DNA from: Callipepla californica brunnescens
Lineage: Eukaryota > Chordata > Aves > Galliformes > Odontophoridae
NCBI GenBank assembly: GCA_023055505.1
Contig: JALIRH010000008.1
Span: 3,286,001 to 3,350,000, forward strand
Direction: 5' to 3'
Length of the DNA stretch: 64,000 bases
Shown piece after piece: positions 57,340-64,000 of the stretch. Position 1 is the stretch's first letter. Each line of letters opens with the position of its first letter. The position numbers were made by a program, and so were the translations under genes. The notes under the pieces were generated by a model. That model saw only the letters and a list, made by a program, of their open reading frames with translations, had not been told where the DNA came from and ran no database searches.

Positions 57340-57600
57340 GGGAGAATTTTTCCTGTTATACAGTGTATATGCAAAAAAATGCAGAATTGATTTATCTCAG
57401 TGGCCTGTTAAGAGTTAATCGATAAAATAGCAGTTGCCACCTTATTACGAGAAACTAGCTGATTAAAAAGTTGATTAATGGGATGATTTTTCATGACTAT
57501 AATTAAAGCACTGCATGGCTTCACTTGTAATTGATATTTAATGCTTACATGGAAAGCTGTTTGTCTATAAGAAACATATATATATATATTTAATTCCAGT
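57340..57600. promoter_or_regulatory. Candidate conserved non-coding element, strongest AT-rich block
   Basis: A block about 250 bp long with almost no open frames. It includes GTTAATCGATAAAATAG near 57413, CTGATTAAAAAGTTGATTAA near 57459, GACTATAATTAAAG near 57495 and TTGTAATTGATATTTAATGC near 57526. Paired TGATTAA sites fit PBX/HOX-type binding. An (AT)7 run at 57576-57589 closes it. By density of cores this is the best enhancer candidate here, inferred from texture alone. Confidence 0.42.
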
Positions 57601-60600
57601 GATTCAGCTGTGGGTCAGGCAGAGGAGGCTGACTGACTCTCAAAGTGGTGGTGAAAAAGGGAGAAGATGGGATGCAAAACAGCTGCTACCAGGAGATGTT
57701 ACAGGTAGAGCTCTGCCTGCTCCAGCCTGGGAGTCACTCAGCTGATTCCATCTCCTGGACACTAGAAAGCTACTCATGGTAGCAGATAGTGAAAAGTTGG
57801 AGAAAACGTGGTAAGAAGGCCATGGTGCTGCTTCTTGTATCCTGCTCCAGTTCTGGCACTGATGCTGGAGAAGCTTCTTCAACCTTTGTGTTTTAACTGT
57901 CCTGGAGGAACTTTCTTTACAGACTTTTTCCATACATTTTTGGACCAGTTCCTGAGAAGCAGTGTGATCTCTGCTGTGTTGGGTGCTGTTTCTGAGGGAT
58001 CTGCTCCAGACCACTCGGCCTCTGTTCCCAGGGCTTCCAAGTCCACGATATCAGTCTTCTTCCCTGGCCTTGGTATCTATTAATTCTTCATCTAAATCTG
58101 ATGCGTTGGATCTCGTATCTCGCAGATCCTTCAGTGGTGCTCATGCCCCAAGTGGGGAAGGCCTGATATGAAACCTGTGCCAGTTTCTGTGCCAACTTAA
58201 GCTGCTTTTGGGCAGGCACGAAGGATGTAGGTGTATGATGGAGATACAGAACTATGCCAAGTGTTTGCATACAAGCTTTCAGACCACAGTTTGTAAAGTG
58301 TTATATGATCTAACTCAGATTACAGGAACTTCCTCTATGTGTTTTCTCCAGTAAAGAGAAACCGTTGAGTAGCAGCCACTGTGTCCTGTCCCCTTTAATT
58401 AGCAGCATTAATCCAGATTTTCTCCCCTAGCTGCAGCCCTTCATGCAGAGAAATGGTAAGTGACCATGTTGATGTACGAGCACGAGGCTCACTCCTCAGC
58501 AGCAGCAAGTCCCCAAGTCCCCACGCACCCTCAGCCCTGGCTTTGTGCTGGCCAGCAATGGTGGCAGCTGCGATGGCAGATGGGAGGTGGGCCGAGGTCA
58601 TACGGGAAGGCTGTGGGCACTGTTCCAGCCCTCAGTCTGCAGTCCTTCGTGCGGGGAGGTCACATTCAGCCCTGTCCCTTGTTGAATGCCGGACTCTTCT
58701 CTTCCGCATCATGCTCGTTGCTGTCAGGGTGGTGGCTTGCTCGGGGTACGTGTGTGTGTACGCAGTGAGTGTCACACCACCCCGAGCAAATCTGCAAATC
58801 TAATAACAATCAAAGCCATCGCTGATGCATTATTAAAATTCTGTTTTGTTTTTCTTTCCCTGCAAGCAAGAAAGGCAGTATTTGGAGGTGGGTAGTTGGT
58901 GTTAAATTGTGTTTATTGCACGTCTGTTGAATATATAACACGTCTGTGCGACCTCCCTGAAGAGTTAGACAAGCCTTTGCACAACATAATAATTCTCAAC
59001 CCCTTAGAAATGCATACAAATACCCTGGTGCAATGACAGGAATTCAGACCTCACATGCTGGGTGACGGATGCTGCTGGGGGGCAGCAGCTGCCCGGATCC
59101 ACTGAAGATGTCTCTGGCTGTCCAGGAGCAAATTGTTAATGCTATCTCCAGGAGTGGCAGAGGAATCAGCGGTGGGTTTTAGAGCCAATCTCGTCTGAGA
59201 GAGATGCTCTGGAAACTCTTGATGGCACCAGCCAGTCTGCAGACTCTTTTACCTCGTAATCAGGCAAACAGTAAGAAATCTTTGTCATAGAAAGTTTCCT
59301 TGTCAGTTTTATTTTGAAAGTAACGTAATGGAATGTGTGGAGCATGCCAGATCTGATTTGTTAGGATTCCATTAGGAGTTCAACTTTTTAAAGCTGGCAG
59401 TGCGTACGGACTTCTATTTTTTAGCTTTAAAACACAAATGGTTTTACTTTGGCTTCAGATGACATCTGTTCTTTAAAAAAATTAGCTGAGCCTCACCAAA
59501 CAGCACTACATCCCAAAGCATTGGCTCTGTGTGCTGACTTTTGGTGGAAAATACTTTGTTGTTTGCACTGCGAGTTAAGAGATGGCAGAATTTTTCAGGG
59601 CTATGGTGATTGATTCAGAAAGGAGTTTATAGGAAGGGATGGAGCCTGATTGAGCCAATTCTCCTTTCCCAATAGCTCCTGCAGCTCTTTTCATGGCAAA
59701 TTGGGGTGAGAATCTTTACCTTGTGTAACCGTATATAGCACGCGGTTAACCCTGATGTTAGAACACGCTGAAGACCCCAGAGAGAGTTAGACCCCTTGGA
59801 CTGAAATCAGTAGGAGTTAGTGATATGACTTCTGGCAAATTGGGTTTGCATATACCTGCAGTTATTTGGTTGCATCCATCATCTCTGCCTGGCAGCTTGT
59901 TGTTTGCTGGAGCTGACTGACAGCCCACTTCCATACCACGGAGTTTGCTCCTTGGCTAATCTTATTTGGATAGCTGGCAGATGGATGTGCTGTAGGTTGT
60001 CATTGCTGCTGTTTGCTTTACTAATATCAGAAGAGTTTCACTAGTACTTACTCTGGAATTTGTTTTGACAAGATCAGAGTGCATCTTGCTGTTGAAATGG
60101 GTCAGATTCCTACATCTCCCAAAGACTGGCTTGGGAAGACTGTTTTGGAGGAAAAACAAAAAGAAAAAAGGCACTTGGCTGTAATAGCCATAATATAACC
60201 CCAGTTGTATATGTATGTGCTGCTGGCGTGTGCTGCCACGTGCTGTGGGCACAGAACTCTCTGCTCCAGTGTTGGCTGCTGTCTACCTGCTGGAGCTCTG
60301 ACTGCAGAAACCTGTGCAATGGGAAGCTTCACTGGTGCAAGCCTTCTGCCAGCTCTCAGCTAATATGTGATGAGAAGCAGGTTCAGAGGTCTCCCTAGAA
60401 TGCTTGCTGTGGGCTCGTGTCTCCCACAGGAACCTGGGGTGCTGCAGGTGGGCTGTGTCTCAGCAGAACTGTGGTGAGTAGGCTGCTGGCTGTCATATTT
60501 ACTGATGTGGTCTCCTTGAGAATGTGCTGCTGCTGGGAGACAGGAAGTCTTCTGAGGGAGAGCAGGAGAAACCAGAGAGCTCAGAAAGCTTTTTACGAAG

Positions 60601-60711
60601 CAGGACCTGAAATCTGTCTCCAAGATGTGGTCTGTGGTTCTTGCAATGAGCTTCCTCGTGGCTGTTGCCTACCTGGATCATAGTCCTCTCACATTTCCCC
60701 CTTATTTTTGG
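57601..60711. other. Long non-coding spacer
   Basis: No gene recognised. The longest frame, 60499-60951 (-, 150 codons), runs into the neighbouring CR1 fragment and is not coding. An AT-rich patch at 59270-59480 could be regulatory but has few clear cores. A GCTGCTG/CAGCAGC hairpin with a G-rich loop lies at 59071-59089. Confidence 0.55.
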
Positions 60712-60843
60712 GTCCCTGGAGACATTCAAGACCAGGCTCTGGGCAACCTGATCGAGCTGTGGATGTCTGTGTTCAATGCAGGGGAGTTGGACTAGGTGAC
60801 CTTCAGAGATCCCTTCCAACTCCAAGGATTGTATGATTCTATG
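60712..60843 (+). mobile_element. CR1 LINE 3' fragment
   Basis: Sense-order CR1 end: 'ggagacattcaagaccaggc', then 'tctgggcaacctgatcgagc', then 'ggagttggactaggtgacct'. It ends with 'gatcccttccaactccaagg' and 'ttgtatgattctatgac'. The terminal ATGATTCT repeat is well preserved, so this is one of the younger copies. It is 5'-truncated to about 130 bp. Confidence 0.93.
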
Positions 60844-61289
60844 ACGTGCGTTCTGATTCAAAGTCCATAGTAGGGAGAGCACGCAGACACAGCCTGGTGG
60901 AGTTGTCCTGGGACTTGGATTACTGCTCTGTCCTAATTTATCATGAAGCACTCAACGCGCCCACTTGTATTTCCATGGCAAAAAGAGTGTTTTCAGCCCC
61001 GTTGGGTTGCTCGTGGCTGAGCTGTACCTGCATGCCTGTAACCCAGGCAAGCATGGATGTGTTAGCAGCAATCAGCAATCAGAAGGAAATTTGTGGCTGA
61101 TCACAAACAGGCAGGAGGGAAGAATAAATTAATTTAAAAAAAATTAAAAAAAAAAAATCCAGCTACTTTTCATTTTCCAAAGTGCCCATTTTCTTAACTA
61201 TCCCTCCAAATTATCATCTCGTTGGATTTATTCTGTTTCCTTGATGTTGTTGTTCTTCTGTTTATCCCACATCACTCAGCAAATGTCTC
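60844..61289. other. Non-coding spacer
   Basis: Nothing recognised. An A-rich tract (TTAATTTAAAAAAAATTAAA-like, then ten A) lies at about 61127-61158. Confidence 0.5.
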
Positions 61290-61400
61290 CCGTCTCCTTC
61301 CAGCCAACTTGCACAATACATTACAATTACATAATTACGCCATTGTAATCAAATAATTAAGTTGCACATTAAACACGCATTAGAGCTCACAAAGGAAGGA
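61290..61400. promoter_or_regulatory. Candidate conserved non-coding element
   Basis: AT-rich, with overlapping cores: TACAATTACATAATTACGCC near 61322, GTAATCAAATAATTAAG near 61345 and CATTAAACACGCATTAGAGC near 61368. There are at least five ATTA/TAAT cores in about 80 bp and no open frame. A strong candidate by motif density. Confidence 0.38.
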
Positions 61401-62879
61401 GCTTCAGACATGGGCACGGAATAGGAGGGAGCGAGCCAGTCAGTGTTGGCACTAATTGCATCCTGCTTTTAATGACTCAAGGACTCTCGGTTTTTGGTCT
61501 CAGGTGGTGAAATGGGAGTGGGTTGAGGCTGCTGAGTTTTAAATAAGCAAGCAGGTTTAGTGAGCAGACTCCCCTGCAGAGAGAAACAAGGCTCGGTGAC
61601 CAAACGCACATAGAAAGGGAAGGGAATAATTGCAAAGCCTATTGCTTTCAAGTCTATTGAAATCTGCTTTAATTGAGGCTCAGAATCGGCTCACCCAGGA
61701 GAAAAAGAACACCTGTCCATTACCATCACAAGACTCAGCTGGTCTAGTGGGAAAAGGTCGTGGCTTCTTTGGGATGTGAACACTTCTGTAGTGGTAGAGG
61801 AAGAGTGAATGAGTCTGTATAAACTGTATGTTTGTTTTTTTTCTTTCTCTTTTTGCACTGGTTGATTTGGGTGATGGCACCAAGCAGACCTGGAGCAGTA
61901 GTTTGGCCTTGCCATGTCAATTGCTGCTCACTGCATAGGCACACGTAGTGGGACTGGCTGGGATTTTCTGTTCAGTGTAGACCTAGGACACAAAAACTTT
62001 AGGGTCACTGTGCTTAGTTCAAATCCTATAGGCTGGGATCTATGATAAAAGCTGGTCTCAGCCTAGCCATGCCGCTACTAAGAGTCAGAAATCTGTTTTC
62101 TGAAGACACTTCAGGTCATCCATAGACTCCTGCTTGAGAATTGGACAGTAAGACACCTCTGTCTCACAGGCAACGCATCCCAGTGGGCAGGGTGCTTTTC
62201 AGCAGGTTGTGGAGATGGGCAGTTCTTTGGCTCTGGGGAACAACGTGCAAACCTCTCCTAAATCTCCACACCAGTGGCTGTGCTCTAGGGGAACGAGAGG
62301 TCAAATTTTCAAAACTGCATCCATGGAGGAATAAATCTCTATGGGGTGAGAACAAATGTGTGTTCAGTTTGGTACACCAAGTTAAAAGGATTTAGCTGGT
62401 TGCCCTTTGCAAGTACGATCATGACCCCCTCATAAAAAATTGGGTTAGTATGTCTCTAAGACATTTTTATTTTATTTTTTTTAGTAGGTTCTTCAAAGTT
62501 GGAGCTAAAAGCCTTAAAATTAGCCAGTGTAATTGGACAGAGAGGGGAAAAAGAGGTGTCCTTTATTGCATGAATAAGCATTAGAAGGAGAAAAGTATTT
62601 ATAAATCAGGTAACAGAGAGCTGCTGTAGTCTGCAAAGCCTTCAAGCGACCTAAGGGACGATGTGTCAGTTGTTGGCCTCGTGGGAAGCCTCAGTGGTTG
62701 AATATTGTGGGAGGCAGCTGAGAAGCAAGAAGCAATGAAACACTCTGCACAGGTCCATCAAGTAAACCGTGCCTACCCCAGTCAGCCTCTCGAGGGAAGG
62801 TCTGCACTCCATGGCTTGTGGAATGGAGAAGGCACGGTCACTAAAACATAGAAGTTTAAACTCTCCCACAGCCACAACT
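61401..62879. other. Non-coding spacer
   Basis: No gene recognised. Frames are up to 84 codons. A GTTCAAATC box-B-like sequence at 62018-62026 was examined for a tRNA and rejected. Confidence 0.55.
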
Positions 62880-63200
62880 TAGCACTGCCTTTTTTTTGTT
62901 CCCTAAATTTTGAGCGAAAAAATAAGTGATCTGCAACAATTATCACAAATCCCAGCCTTAAACACGTGCACGCACAATTAAGTAAAAAAAATTGCTGCAG
63001 TTTAGATAAGAACTCCTCACTCTATCAAATCCAATTTGCCTGGTTCCTATGCCACGTACAGACTCGACAAAATGCAAATCGTGCAGATTAGGTAAGATGG
63101 TATTTAAAAGGAGAAAAAAAAAAGTCCAACTATTGAAATAAGACGTGATTTGATTAGCAGAACCAAGGCTAAAAGCGGAGATCGAATGGGCTATAAACAA
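62880..63200. promoter_or_regulatory. Candidate conserved non-coding block (weak)
   Basis: An AT-rich stretch with CAACAATTATCACAAATCCC near 62935, GCACAATTAAGTAAAAAAAA near 62974 and a perfect octamer ATGCAAAT at 63072-63079. One frame of 94 codons (62958-63242, -) crosses it without a domain. Tentative. Confidence 0.25.
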
Positions 63201-63614
63201 TTTAAGGCTTGGGAGGAAGCCAGCAACTGGCTGGGTATTCATTTATGGTCTAACATGCTTGCTCTGTAATCCACTAGCAAAAAGCAAGCAAGAAGGGGAA
63301 AATTGCTGGGTAGAGTAATCTTTCACACTGAGAGATCATCACGTCATCTTCAAAGATTTCTGAGCGCCTCTGTGTCCATCTAATACTGAGTATGTACTTA
63401 TAATACTGAATTGCTGGAGCTGTGTATTTCTTCAGCCATCCTACTCCTACTAGCCACAGCTGTGTGTGTATTTTATTCAGCTTGCTTAAATCTCGTTCTT
63501 TCTATTGCATCCACGTTCAGGTGAATGGAGGAGATGCAATGGTGGGTGAACTATCAATGCACTCCATGGCGCTATGGTGTAAGGATGACTTTAAAAGCTT
63601 CCAATAGTCTGGAT
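63201..63614. other. Non-coding spacer
   Basis: Nothing recognised. Frames are about 60 codons. Confidence 0.5.
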
Positions 63615-63737
63615 CATCCAATCATTGGATGGACAACCTGGTCTAGTGCCAGATGTGGAGGTTGGTGGCCCTGCTGTGGCATGGGGGTGGATTGATTGTC
63701 CTTGGGATCCTTTCCAACCCAAGCCATTCTGTGATCT
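63615..63737 (+). mobile_element. CR1 LINE 3' fragment
   Basis: Sense-order CR1 end: 'tggatggacaacctggtcta', then 'gaggttggtggccctgctgt', then 'gatcctttccaacccaagcc'. It ends with 'attctgtgatc'. About 120 bp are left. It is 5'-truncated and has no coding capacity. Confidence 0.85.
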
Positions 63738-64000
63738 GCTCGCTTCCTTCACTGACCTGTTCCTGCGATGCTGTTTTTCATGTTGTTGCAGAGTTTGCTT
63801 AAGCATTTTTTGGGAAAGGTTGTGCTGGAGAATTTTTCTGGGTGCATGAACACACTGCAGCGCTCTTTTGAGGTTTCCTGTGCTGCTGACTGGATAGGCG
63901 TGCTAGGGGCTCTTACGAGAATCTGTATTTTCTTACAGCACTGTTTCTGGGAATCGACTGTTTATATAGCTCGCATTAAAGGAAAAAAAGAGCTTCTGAG
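63738..64000. other. Terminal non-coding spacer
   Basis: Nothing recognised to the window end. The last bases (GGAAAAAAAGAGC) show no boundary of a known element. Confidence 0.5.

Noticed and set aside
62018..62026. GTTCAAATC box-B-like sequence, possible tRNA
   Set aside because: No suitable A box at the right distance and the flanks do not form an acceptor stem.
1..64000. CRISPR arrays, operons, prophage or bacterial mobile elements
   Set aside because: No regularly spaced repeats, no tightly packed genes and no ribosome-binding sites. CR1 repeats show the DNA is avian nuclear sequence.

Overview
The window looks like nuclear DNA from a bird. The main evidence is a scatter of 5'-truncated CR1 (chicken repeat 1) LINE fragments. 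Nine are clear and one is doubtful. They have the typical avian 3' end, with a 'cccttccaac...attctatgat' type terminus in one or the other orientation. No Alu-like or L1-like repeats were recognised. A galliform such as chicken is a reasonable guess, but the species cannot be fixed from this sequence alone. Nothing looks bacterial, plasmid-borne or viral in gene organisation.

I find no protein-coding gene, tRNA, rRNA or convincing exon. The longest open frames are 150-200 codons (for example 54660-55262 +, 17278-17862 -, 39149-39721 -, 48426-48983 +). They show no recognisable domain, are low-complexity in composition and are scattered evenly on both strands, as expected of random open frames in GC-moderate DNA. 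The only recognisable peptides are decayed C-terminal fragments of the CR1 reverse-transcriptase ORF, at about 44985-45515 (+) and 14895-15080 (-). The window is therefore intergenic or deep intronic.

Layout: GC-moderate, CpG-poor spacer alternates with AT-rich blocks of about 100-500 bp. These blocks are dense in homeodomain (TAATTA/ATTA), octamer, GATA and CRE-like motifs and resemble vertebrate conserved non-coding elements. The best candidates are 985-1215, 3125-3500, 6575-6730, 15475-15610, 28555-28980, 36131-36330, 44080-44640, 49080-49215, 57340-57600 and 61290-61400. Repeats occupy little of the window: CR1 at 13812, 14895, 20275, 23805, 29858, 31700, 44985, 60712 and 63615; two direct copies of another dispersed repeat (possibly solo-LTR-like) at about 20570-20815 and 30395-30650; a degenerate 44-50 bp minisatellite at 17401-17576; and some short simple repeats.

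My overall reading is inference: a gene-poor regulatory landscape, as found around developmental transcription-factor genes. The most interesting local signals are paired perfect octamers (15555/15571 and 28842/28964), the first of the second pair fused to a SOX/LEF-like half-site; a one-turn-spaced duplication of ATGATGTCAT at 6666; and a short stretch at 44405-44433 resembling the 5' part of U2 joined to the 5' part of U6 snRNA. No novel multi-gene system is present.
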